Shown here one piece after another: positions 1 to 6,740 of a DNA stretch of 64,000 nucleotides. Below the pieces are notes generated by a model. That model searched no databases, had not been told where the DNA came from, and worked only from the letters and a program-made list of their open reading frames with translations. Position numbers and translations under genes: made by a program. Positions within the stretch are counted from its first letter, which is position 1; the number at the start of each line of letters is the position of its first letter. The DNA comes from Streptococcus anginosus (GTDB lineage: Bacteria; Bacillota; Bacilli; Lactobacillales; Streptococcaceae), in NCBI RefSeq assembly GCF_900636475.1, contig NZ_LR134283.1, positions 62,001 through 126,000 of the forward strand, given 5' to 3'.

Positions 1-1253
1 AAAGTTTTGTAAATTCTATTGAAAAACCACGTCGTATCATGCTCATGGTCAAAGCTGGGCCAGGAACTGATGCAACGATTCAGGCACTTTTACCTTTCCT
101 TGATAAGGGAGATATCTTGATTGACGGTGGAAATACTTTCTATAAAGATACCATTCGTCGTTCAGAAGAATTGGCAAATTCAGGAATCAATTTCATCGGA
201 ACAGGTGTATCTGGTGGTGAAAAAGGTGCGCTTGAAGGACCGTCTATTATGCCTGGTGGGCAAAAAGAAGCCTATGAATTAGTAGCAGATGTGTTGGAAG
301 AAATTTCAGCCAAAGCACCAGAAGATGGTGCACCATGTGTGACTTACATCGGTCCAAACGGTGCAGGTCATTATGTAAAAATGGTTCACAATGGGATTGA
401 ATATGGTGATATGCAATTGATTGCGGAAAGCTATGATTTAATGCAACACTTGCTTGGATTTTCAGCAGCAGAAATGGCTGACATCTTTACAGAATGGAAT
501 AAAGGTGAGTTAGATAGCTATCTGATTGAAATCACTGCTGATATTTTGACTCGTAAAGATGATGAAGGTCAAGATGGACCAATCGTTGATTACATTTTGG
601 ATGCGGCTGGAAATAAAGGAACTGGTAAATGGACGAGTCAATCAGCTCTTGACTTTGGTGTACCGCTTCCGCTCATTACAGAGTCTGTCTTTGCACGCTA
701 TATTTCTGCTTATAAAGATGAACGTGTGGCTGCAAGCAAGGTTCTTCCAAAACCAGCTGCATTTAAATTTGAAGGAGACAAGGCTGAATTGATTGAAAAA
801 ATTCGTCAAGCCCTCTACTTCTCAAAAATTATGTCTTATGCACAAGGTTTCTCACAATTGCGTGTAGCATCTAAAGAGCAGGATTGGAATCTTCCGTTTG
901 GTGAAATTGCTTCTATTTGGCGTGCTGGTTGTATCATTCGTGCTCGTTTCTTGCAAAAAATTACAGATGCATACGGACGTAATCCAGATCTTGCAAACTT
1001 ACTGCTTGACGAATATTTTATGGACGTCACTGCCAAATACCAACAAGCTGTTCGTGATGTAGTGGCGTTGGCTGTTCAAGCAGGTGTGCCGGTACCAACG
1101 TTCTCTAGTGCGATTGCTTACTTTGATAGCTATCGTGCAGAAAACTTGCCAGCCAATTTAATTCAAGCGCAACGCGATTACTTTGGTGCGCATACGTATG
1201 AACGCAAGGACAAAGAAGGAATTTACCACTATTCTTGGTATGATGAAAAATAG
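1..1253 (+). CDS. gnd: 6-phosphogluconate dehydrogenase, decarboxylating (5' end outside window)
   Basis: Oxidises and decarboxylates 6-phosphogluconate to ribulose-5-phosphate with NADP+ in the cytosolic pentose phosphate pathway. The reading frame is open from the first bases (codons from position 3 read [13 protein letters not shown]), so the first ATG at 39 is internal and about 70 residues, including the N-terminal dinucleotide-binding fold, lie outside the window. Visible family signatures are [14 protein letters not shown], the catalytic [11 protein letters not shown] segment (Lys, His-Asn and Glu), and the C-terminal [12 protein letters not shown] tail that reaches into the partner subunit's active site. 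ritR follows after 8 bp, so the two are probably co-transcribed. Confidence 0.97.
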   Translation, partial: SFVNSIEKPRRIMLMVKAGPGTDATIQALLPFLDKGDILIDGGNTFYKDTIRRSEELANSGINFIGTGVSGGEKGALEGPSIMPGGQKEAYELVADVLEEISAKAPEDGAPCVTYIGPNGAGHYVKMVHNGIEYGDMQLIAESYDLMQHLLGFSAAEMADIFTEWNKGELDSYLIEITADILTRKDDEGQDGPIVDYILDAAGNKGTGKWTSQSALDFGVPLPLITESVFARYISAYKDERVAASKVLPKPAAFKFEGDKAELIEKIRQALYFSKIMSYAQGFSQLRVASKEQDWNLPFGEIASIWRAGCIIRARFLQKITDAYGRNPDLANLLLDEYFMDVTAKYQQAVRDVVALAVQAGVPVPTFSSAIAYFDSYRAENLPANLIQAQRDYFGAHTYERKDKEGIYHYSWYDEK

Positions 1254-1261
1254 GATAGGCT

Positions 1262-1951
1262 ATGGCGAAGCGGATTTTATTAGTTGAGAAAGAAAAAAAA
1301 TTAGCGCAATTTATTGGCTTAGAATTACAAAAAGAAGGTTATCGGGTTGATCTTTTCGAAACGGGAAAAGATGCTTTGGCGTCTGCGAGAGCTAATCAAT
1401 ACGATTTATTCCTGTTGAATTTTATGCTTGACGATATGACAGGAACAGAATTTGCCGCACAATTAAGTGTGATAAAGCCTGCTTCGGTCATCATTGTATT
1501 GGATAATCGTGATAATATTCTTCAATATACTGAGGAAATCCAACGCTTTGCTGTTGCTTACATGGTAGAACCATTCATTGTGACGGACTTAGTTGAAAAA
1601 ATTTCTGCCATTTTTCGTGGGCGTGATTTTATTGACCAGCATTGTAGTCAGATGAAAGTTCCAACATCTTATCGGAATCTTCGGATTGATGTGCAAAATC
1701 ATACAGTTTATCGAGGTGAAGAAGTGATTGCTTTGACTCGAAGAGAGTATGATTTATTAGCAACATTGATGGGAAGTCATCAGGCTTTAAGCCGTGAACA
1801 GTTGTTAGAACGCGTGTGGAAATACGAAGGAGCTGTTGAAACAAATGTTGTCGATGTTTATATTCGCTATCTTCGTAGTAAAATTGATATAGCGGGGCAA
1901 AAAAGTTATATAAAAACCGTGCGTGGTGTTGGTTATGCTATGCAAGAATAA
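1262..1951 (+). CDS. ritR: Orphan OmpR/PhoB-family response regulator RitR
   Basis: DNA-binding regulator that in pneumococcus represses iron uptake genes and responds to redox state instead of a histidine kinase. The 229-residue protein has a receiver domain (about 1-120) and a C-terminal winged helix (about 135-229, ending SYIKTVRGVGYAM). The phosphoacceptor position is Asn53 (LLNFMLDD) instead of Asp, and the linker has a cysteine exactly at position 128 (DQHCSQ); these are the two hallmarks described for pneumococcal RitR. No histidine kinase gene is adjacent. Location straight after gnd is also the known context. The identification rests on these residues and on synteny. Confidence 0.95.
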   Translation: MAKRILLVEKEKKLAQFIGLELQKEGYRVDLFETGKDALASARANQYDLFLLNFMLDDMTGTEFAAQLSVIKPASVIIVLDNRDNILQYTEEIQRFAVAYMVEPFIVTDLVEKISAIFRGRDFIDQHCSQMKVPTSYRNLRIDVQNHTVYRGEEVIALTRREYDLLATLMGSHQALSREQLLERVWKYEGAVETNVVDVYIRYLRSKIDIAGQKSYIKTVRGVGYAMQE

Positions 1952-1958
1952 CTCTGAG

Positions 1959-1990
1959 GTGCAGGAAATATCGTTTTTCTGCACTTTTCT
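1959..1990 (+). terminator. Intrinsic terminator of gnd-ritR
   Basis: A stem of GTGCAGGAAA (1959-1968) with TTTTCTGCAC (1975-1984), including one G-T pair, and loop TATCGT is followed by TTTTCT. It lies 8 bp after the ritR stop codon. Confidence 0.75.
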
Positions 1991-2052
1991 AATGGGCGTA
2001 TTTCCCTAGTCTATTACAATTTGCAAGCAAGAAATAGGAAAAATTTTTAAAA

Positions 2053-2061
2053 TATTGTATA
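2053..2061. repeat. Left copy of 9-bp target site duplication
   Basis: TATTGTATA directly precedes the left inverted repeat; the identical 9-mer follows the right inverted repeat at 35734-35742. A 9-bp duplication fits ISLre2/TnGBS-type DDE transposition. Confidence 0.9.
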
Positions 2062-2118
2062 GTAAGTGTCTAGAGTTTCGGGAAACGTAAAATTAAATAC
2101 CTTGTAACCTAAGAGAAC
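2062..2118. repeat. Left terminal inverted repeat (IRL) with subterminal motif
   Basis: The terminus reads GTAAGTGTCTAGAGTTTCGG and continues GAAA (to 2085). The reverse complement of the right end reads GTTTGTGTCTAAATTTTTGG then GAAA: 19 of 24 match, with GTGTCTA and GGGAAA identical. A second matching block, CCTTGTAACCTAAGAGAAC at 2100-2118, pairs with 35680-35698 (17 of 19). These should be the transposase recognition sites. Confidence 0.9.
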
Positions 2119-2139
2119 GAAAAAATCGTTCTCTTTTTT
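2111..2139 (+). terminator. Terminator just inside the left end of the element
   Basis: A perfect 10-bp stem AAGAGAACGA / TCGTTCTCTT with an AAAAA loop and a T-run. It would stop read-through from the chromosome into the element, and its left arm overlaps the subterminal repeat. Confidence 0.85.
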
Positions 2140-2173
2140 CGTTGCCTAAAATAATGGAAAGGACACCAAACAG

Positions 2174-2545
2174 ATGTCAAATAACATTGAAATCATCATG
2201 AATCTTGATACCTTAGAAATCTTTGAAGTAATTGATCTTGATGAAGAGAAAGAAGCAGCTGTTACAGATACTGAGGAGCTTCCTGAAGAAGTAAAAACAT
2301 CCCCATACGATGACCTAGGAAGAGTTTGGCTAGGGAATGGTTATTACTACAAGCCTTTTAGCTTGCTTTGGAGAACTGAGAAAGATGATGTTATTCATGA
2401 GCTGAATCCCAAGAATAAACATGGCACCTATCCTTATCATAAACGAGCCCGAGATGGGACGTGGGGTCATATTTATCAACTGACACAAGAAGAAGCCTTG
2501 TGGCTAACCTTAGAGTTTAATCCTGAATTGATGAGTTATGTGTAG
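2174..2545 (+). CDS. Unknown protein, first gene of the element
   Basis: 123 residues; I do not recognise a family. An acidic N-terminal stretch (about residues 20-45, rich in Glu and Asp) is followed by an aromatic-rich part (VWLGNGYYYKPFSLLW) and a C-terminal part with EEALWLTLEF. There is no signal peptide or membrane segment, so it is probably cytosolic. GGAAAGGACA lies about 10 bp before the ATG and works as the ribosome binding site. It heads a run of small genes leading to repA. Being on the element and next to its left end is the only hint about its role. Confidence 0.75.
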   Translation: MSNNIEIIMNLDTLEIFEVIDLDEEKEAAVTDTEELPEEVKTSPYDDLGRVWLGNGYYYKPFSLLWRTEKDDVIHELNPKNKHGTYPYHKRARDGTWGHIYQLTQEEALWLTLEFNPELMSYV

Positions 2546-2566
2546 GGTTAAGAGAGAAAATAAAAA

Positions 2567-2749
2567 ATGACCGAACGAGAAGAATCACTTTATGAAGTAA
2601 GGTTATGCCTATTTGGAATCCCATTATGGAAAGTAAAATACACTAAGCGAGAATTACTGATGTCTGCTTTTTGCGCTGCTAATAAGAACAAGATTATTGA
2701 ATTGATATTTATTGATAAAGAGGGGGAATATGATATTTGGTATTTTTAA
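2567..2749 (+). CDS. Small unknown protein
   Basis: 60 residues (MTEREESLYEVRLCLFGIPL at the start), no family recognised. It has a short hydrophobic patch (LCLFGIPLW) but no clear membrane helix. It begins 22 bp after the previous gene, with AGAGAG upstream as a weak ribosome binding site, and runs in the same direction, so co-transcription is likely. Confidence 0.6.
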   Translation: MTEREESLYEVRLCLFGIPLWKVKYTKRELLMSAFCAANKNKIIELIFIDKEGEYDIWYF

Positions 2750-2794
2750 CTTTTTATTGATTATATCAGTATTTAGAAAGGAGAGGTAGAAAGA

Positions 2795-2962
2795 ATGAGT
2801 GTCTTGATTCCTGTAAATATTATCTTTGCTTTAATACTTTACCCTATGTTTATCAGTAATTATCGGAAAAGAAAACCTTATTTGTTGCATTTGTTTCTCT
2901 TTCTGATAAATGCTCTAGTATCACTGTATGAGATTTTTAATTATTTAGGCTGGTTGAAATAA
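2795..2962 (+). CDS. Small membrane protein, 55 residues
   Basis: An ATG preceded by GAAAGGAGAGG opens a 55-residue frame ending at TAA 2960-2962. The predicted protein has one hydrophobic segment at about residues 3-20 (LIPVNIIFALILYPMF), a basic turn (YRKRKPY), and a second one at about 29-50 (LLHLFLFLINALVSLY): probably two membrane helices with the basic loop inside. The strong ribosome binding site supports translation. Function unknown. Confidence 0.6.
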   Translation: MSVLIPVNIIFALILYPMFISNYRKRKPYLLHLFLFLINALVSLYEIFNYLGWLK

Positions 2963-2973
2963 GGAGATAGAGG

Positions 2974-3445
2974 ATGACTCAAGAAGAAATAGAAGCTGGA
3001 ATTTGTAGACGATGCGGATGTAATTGGATTACCCCTTGTATCGATGAAAAGTATGGTCCTTGCTGGTGGGTAGTATAGAACGCTGTGTAGTCATTGTTTT
3101 TATGGATTTAATGATGAACCTTATCAGACGAAAGTTTACTATAGGCCAGGTTATGATTTTCTTGAGAGAAATAGAGAATTTGCATGGGGAATATTGACAA
3201 ATCCAAAAAGTCACTGGGTTTATGATATGGAACATGATGTTTTGTGTGTAGTTGGCTTAGGGGATCATATTGGAGCTGTTCGTTTTATTGCAAAAAAATT
3301 CTATGGACTAAAACGTATCTATCGTGAAGAGATACCTAAATGGCAAGAAATTATCGATGAGAATATGATTTTTTACAATGCAATGGTTGATGATCCAGAA
3401 CATTATGCTTGGCATTTACCACGAAAGTATCGATTGGAGGATTGA
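2974..3445 (+). pseudogene. Cysteine-rich (zinc-ribbon-like) protein gene split by a 1-nt frameshift
   Basis: An ATG at 2974 with AAGGAGATAGAGG upstream starts a frame reading GICRRCGCNWITPC and GPCWWVV, which stops at TAG 3076-3078. The +1 frame continues without a break from there: RTLCSHCFYGFNDEPYQ and onward to 3445. Removing one base near 3074 (GTAGTATAG to GTAGATAG) joins them into one protein of about 156 residues with CxxCxC, C, C and CxxC cysteine sets, a layout known from small phage/ICE zinc-binding proteins. The downstream part alone would have to start at a TTG (3194) without a good ribosome binding site. It may be a true mutation or a sequencing error. Confidence 0.7.
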
Positions 3446-3446
3446 T

Positions 3447-4124
3447 ATGAATAACAAGGTTATTTTTAAGATACAGAACCTTCTTGAATTAGCTTATGAT
3501 GCACCAAATGACGAAGAAGGACAAACAGCTCTTCTAATGGCTCAAAAACTTATGGTCAAGCACAATCTATCTATGACCGACCTAACGACTACTAAAAACA
3601 AAAATAACATTGGTGAAACAGTAGGAACCTGGGAGTATAGAATGCCTTGGTGGCAAGAGAAATTAGCAGCTATTCTAGGTGAAAATTTTAGATGTAAAAC
3701 GATAAGAAGAAGGGTTGTTGATGAAGGAATTACACAAATCATTTTCTTTGGGTATGATACGGATGCTGAATTGTGTACCAAGGTCTATGAAGGAGCTATT
3801 TTATATCTGAAGTATCGATTAAAATGGCTATTTCCTACAATTCCTAAAGCACGTTGGAAAGATTATAAAAAGTCATACTTGATAGGATTTCTTGCAGGAC
3901 TAGACGAGCGATTTAGAAAACAGGCACAATCCTCAGAAGAATTTGCTTTGATGGTGCAGGTACCAGCAGAAGTGCTGGAAGAACAAAGACTACGTATGGG
4001 AGAATTGAAAAATCGCGAAACTAAAGCACAGATTGAGAATATTGATTTTGAGGCGTATGTAACTGGTCTTGAACATGCTAAAAAATCTCGATTAATGCCT
4101 AATAAATTGTTAAAAAGCAGTTAA
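3447..4124 (+). CDS. DUF2786-type protein
   Basis: 225 residues. The N-terminal part (about 5-45, FKIQNLLELAYDAPNDEEGQ followed by LMAQKLMVKHNLS) matches the short DUF2786 repeat found in phage and mobile-element proteins. The start is set at ATG 3447 because GGAGG (3436-3440) lies 6 bp before it; a longer frame from 3378 has no such site and overlaps the preceding gene. The rest includes KWLFPTIPKARWKDYKKSYLIGF-like helical sequence and a charged C-terminus. The biochemical role of the family is not known; it is common on conjugative elements and may act on nucleic acid. Confidence 0.75.
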   Translation: MNNKVIFKIQNLLELAYDAPNDEEGQTALLMAQKLMVKHNLSMTDLTTTKNKNNIGETVGTWEYRMPWWQEKLAAILGENFRCKTIRRRVVDEGITQIIFFGYDTDAELCTKVYEGAILYLKYRLKWLFPTIPKARWKDYKKSYLIGFLAGLDERFRKQAQSSEEFALMVQVPAEVLEEQRLRMGELKNRETKAQIENIDFEAYVTGLEHAKKSRLMPNKLLKSS

Positions 4125-4162
4125 GAAAACAAAAGAAAAAAGAATCCAATAAAGGAGTTTTT

Positions 4163-4348
4163 ATGAGAACACAACAATCTTCTATGGTTAAACTAACAAA
4201 AAATATGATGGTAATTGATTTGATGAGAACAACAGGTTGGTCACGAGATCGAGCTCTTGCTGCGATTGAAGAATTGGAAGCAACGAGTTTAATCCAGTTT
4301 TCTCATCAAGGTGGTATGAAGCTATGTATCAATGCTGAGGTGTTTTAA
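4163..4348 (+). CDS. Small helix-turn-helix-like protein upstream of repA
   Basis: 61 residues. The central part (VIDLMRTTGWSRDRALAAIE) resembles a short winged-helix or UBA-like helix pair. AAAGGAG precedes the ATG at good spacing. Its stop codon directly abuts the ATG of repA, so the two are probably translationally coupled, and it may modulate repA expression or act with RepA. This is inference from position only. Confidence 0.65.
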   Translation: MRTQQSSMVKLTKNMMVIDLMRTTGWSRDRALAAIEELEATSLIQFSHQGGMKLCINAEVF

Positions 4349-5425
4349 ATGATTCCAAATAGAGATATTACAGTCAATCAATTAACCACACAGACCTTTT
4401 ATCAAATTCCACAATTATTTATGACAAGAATTGAACGCAAGTGGAATCCTGAAAGAAAGATACTGATGACGATTCGTTACGTTAGTCCATACGTTAAATT
4501 ATCTTCAGATGCCAAACTTAGTTATGGCATATTGCTGAACCGTTGCCAGTTAAGTATTCATTCTCATGAAAGTGGGAACAGTGAATATGTAGATGAAAAT
4601 GGCTCAGTGTTTATGATTTATACAGTCAGCGATTTGATGGAAGTATTAGATAAATCAAAACCAACTGTTACCAAAATTAAGAAAGAATTAACTGAAATGG
4701 GCTTGTTGCGAGAAGTTCGACAAGGAAATAATAAACCGAATCGATTGTATTTACAAAATGTTGATGCAACTTGCCAAATAGTAGAGCATTACGATGAAAA
4801 TAATGTCTTGTTAAAACGGTTTGACTACTTTGGAAAACTTCTTTATGAGAAAGAGGAGTCGTTAACAGAAGAAGCGAAAACCCTTGATAATAGCGGAGGT
4901 AAAAAAATTGAACGTCCAAAATCTTTACTTCCGGAGGGTAAAAATTTTAACCCAAGTAAGAATAATACAAGTAAGACTGAGATAAATAATATTAGTTCTA
5001 GAAAGAGTGAGAAAATTTCTGATGAAATTTCTCCCTCTCCTGAAGCTGATCATATACATCATCTAGAAAAAGTTGAGAAATATATTTCACCAAAATATTA
5101 TTCTCTCTTACAAGTAATTGCAGATGAGTATAATGGCAAATTTTGCCAACAAGATTTGTTTACTGGAGAGTTCCAAAATTACAGCTTAACTCATAGGCAA
5201 AAGATGATGATAGGACAATACCTTTCGGAAGGTTATGTGACCAGTAAAGAAGTTCTTAATCTTATTAATCGTATTCCCTATGATTGCGGATCTCCTTTAG
5301 CCTATCTCATGCGCAGTTTAGAAAACCTCAAGGAAGAGCGAAGATTAGAAGTGAAGATATTGGCGCATAAACAGGCAGAGTTGAAATATGGCAAGAGCAA
5401 GGGAGGAGACAAGTATGGCGTTTAA
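4349..5425 (+). CDS. repA: RepA_N-family replication initiator
   Basis: 358 residues. The N-terminal part matches the RepA_N domain of Gram-positive theta plasmids and ICEs: FYQIPQLFMT, then YVKLSSDAKLSYGILLNRCQ, then a winged helix with a recognition-helix-like KSKPTVTKIKKELTEMGLL (about residues 95-120). A low-complexity linker (about 170-235) leads to a C-terminal helical domain. It should bind an origin, often inside its own gene in this family, and start replication of the circular form; TnGBS elements are known to use such plasmid-type replication. The start ATG abuts the preceding stop. I could not make out clear iterons. Confidence 0.85.
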   Translation: MIPNRDITVNQLTTQTFYQIPQLFMTRIERKWNPERKILMTIRYVSPYVKLSSDAKLSYGILLNRCQLSIHSHESGNSEYVDENGSVFMIYTVSDLMEVLDKSKPTVTKIKKELTEMGLLREVRQGNNKPNRLYLQNVDATCQIVEHYDENNVLLKRFDYFGKLLYEKEESLTEEAKTLDNSGGKKIERPKSLLPEGKNFNPSKNNTSKTEINNISSRKSEKISDEISPSPEADHIHHLEKVEKYISPKYYSLLQVIADEYNGKFCQQDLFTGEFQNYSLTHRQKMMIGQYLSEGYVTSKEVLNLINRIPYDCGSPLAYLMRSLENLKEERRLEVKILAHKQAELKYGKSKGGDKYGV

Positions 5426-5705
5426 CAGACAAAAAGGCATTATCAGAGGCTCGATGGCTGCTAGAATACGTCCGACAGAACCGAAACCAGTACAAGAGAT
5501 AGTGATGGAGATTGAGTATTTTGATAAAACAACAGAAACAATTTCACTCACCTATAACCTAGAAGAACTACAGAGATTAGTATCTAGCTCTTTCAGTACA
5601 GGAGCTAGTATGAATTTTCCAAGTGCACGACCACCTTTTACAATCAACCCAAGATGGGTGAAGAAGGTGACCTACAAAGTAAAAGGGGTGATTCCATGTG
5701 ACTAA
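5415..5705 (+). CDS. Unknown small protein downstream of repA
   Basis: 96 residues starting MAFNRQKGIIRG; GGGAGGAG at 5400-5408 sets the start at 5415, inside the 3' end of repA (11-bp overlap). An alternative upstream ATG at 5388 lacks a site. The predicted fold is mostly beta (EIVMEIEYFDKTTETISLTY). It has no membrane segment. The tight overlap on both sides (the next gene starts 8 bp before its end) argues for one repA operon. Function unknown. Confidence 0.7.
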   Translation: MAFNRQKGIIRGSMAARIRPTEPKPVQEIVMEIEYFDKTTETISLTYNLEELQRLVSSSFSTGASMNFPSARPPFTINPRWVKKVTYKVKGVIPCD

Positions 5706-5964
5706 GCCTATCCAAAACCGAGTGAAGGAACTACGAAAACAAGCAGGTCTAACCCAGCAAGAGCTTGCAGATCAGCTTGGAGTTATTCGTAAGACAATCT
5801 CAAATTGGGAAAGAGGAACGAATCGGATCAGTCCTGAACATACTGAAAACCTAGCTAGATTTTTTCAAGTGTCGGTTGGATACTTATTAGGCGTGAGTTC
5901 AGATCGCAAAGCAAGTTCAGATTTAGGTCACTATGTAGCTTATCGTCTTAAAAGTGAGAAGTGA
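5698..5964 (+). CDS. XRE-family (Cro/CI-type) transcriptional regulator
   Basis: 88 residues with a classical helix-turn-helix over residues 7-61: RVKELRKQAGLTQQELADQL, then KTISNWERGTNRISPE. The GTG start at 5698 overlaps the end of the previous gene. As the last gene of the repA cluster it is a good candidate for the switch that controls replication or transfer of the element, but the target is not visible from the sequence. Confidence 0.88.
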   Translation: MTKPIQNRVKELRKQAGLTQQELADQLGVIRKTISNWERGTNRISPEHTENLARFFQVSVGYLLGVSSDRKASSDLGHYVAYRLKSEK

Positions 5965-6081
5965 ACCTAATAGTTCTTCAAAAAATAAATGACCTAAGCA
6001 AGTCATAAAACTACTTGAAGTTCTTTGACAATTGAATACCCCCACTGTCCTGATTAGCGGAACTAAGCATAAAAAAGAAAA

Positions 6082-6250
6082 AGGGCGGTGTGTAGCTAGA
6101 AAAAGATATCTAGCGCTGTTCCGCCACGTAAAGGCATAGCTAGTTAAAGCTATAAGCCGAAGGAGTTTGCGGTAAACTAGACTCAAAACCGTGCGTAAGA
6201 AACACAGTAGAAATGCTACGGCATTAACTCGGCATGGCTGTAAATCAGCC
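6082..6250 (+). ncRNA. Candidate structured RNA / 5' leader
   Basis: About 300 bp here have no gene. A chain of hairpins can be drawn: GGCGG (6084-6088) with CCGCC enclosing GCTAGA / TCTAGC; GGC-ATAGCT / AGCTAT-AA-GCC around 6133-6158; GTTT / AAAC at about 6166-6178; GTAG / CTAC around 6207-6219; and GGCTG / CAGCC at 6236-6249, ending just before a strong AAGGAGG ribosome binding site. A TTGACA motif at 6026-6031 may be the -35 of its promoter. This could be a regulatory leader of the next gene or a free small RNA. I could not assign it to a known family. Confidence 0.5.
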
Positions 6251-6273
6251 TTTGATTCACAAGGAGGAAAATG

Positions 6274-6591
6274 ATGAATCAAATAAATTCAACAAGTGAG
6301 GTAACCCTCACAGATTTAAGACGATTAGGAATGCAAGGAGGTGCAACAGCCCTTCTTGACAATGGTGAAGAAGTCAAGTTGACGAAAAAATATGGTTTAA
6401 TCTCTCGGAAAGGATACGTTGAAGGAAAACTTGTAACGGTTGCGACAATCGCAAATTATGGGAATATTTATAAAAGCATACGCACCATTAAACGTGGCAA
6501 TATTCTTGTAGCCCGTAAAGTCAAACGAGGGAAACAGTCTATTTTACAATTAACTGGCAAAGGTTACCATAGACCGATCGTTCCATCTTAA
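6274..6591 (+). CDS. Unknown basic protein behind the structured leader
   Basis: 105 residues, very basic in the C-terminal half (KRGNILVARKVKRGKQS), without membrane segments. Starts at 6271 and 6274 (ATGATG) are both possible; AAGGAGG at 6261-6267 gives better spacing to 6274. Content is probably beta-rich. The long structured leader in front suggests post-transcriptional control, and the basic charge suggests nucleic-acid binding, but I recognise no family. Confidence 0.65.
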   Translation: MNQINSTSEVTLTDLRRLGMQGGATALLDNGEEVKLTKKYGLISRKGYVEGKLVTVATIANYGNIYKSIRTIKRGNILVARKVKRGKQSILQLTGKGYHRPIVPS

Positions 6592-6622
6592 CAGATAGAG
6601 TCCTCATCTGTCTGTTTTGAAG

Positions 6623-6647
6623 AGCAAAGAAAGCCTCTTTCTTTGCT
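6623..6647 (+). terminator. Perfect 11-bp hairpin after 6591
   Basis: AGCAAAGAAAG / CTTTCTTTGCT with loop CCT. It lacks a following T-run, so termination is uncertain; it may instead stabilise or process the RNA ahead of the surface-protein genes. Confidence 0.45.
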
Positions 6648-6740
6648 GTTGAAAGCAGATAGGTGTAAAGGAAAGAGAAGTAGATGAGTAGATTGAACTC
6701 ATAACAAAAATAAAGAAATAAAAAATAGGAGTAACACATT

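Noticed and set aside
3194..3445. Independent 83-codon gene
   Set aside because: Only a TTG start without ribosome binding site; the frame extends upstream and joins the 2974 frame through a 1-nt shift.
5965..6270. Group II intron end
   Set aside because: Hairpins are present but there is no GUGYG start, no domain V-like hairpin and no reverse transcriptase gene nearby.
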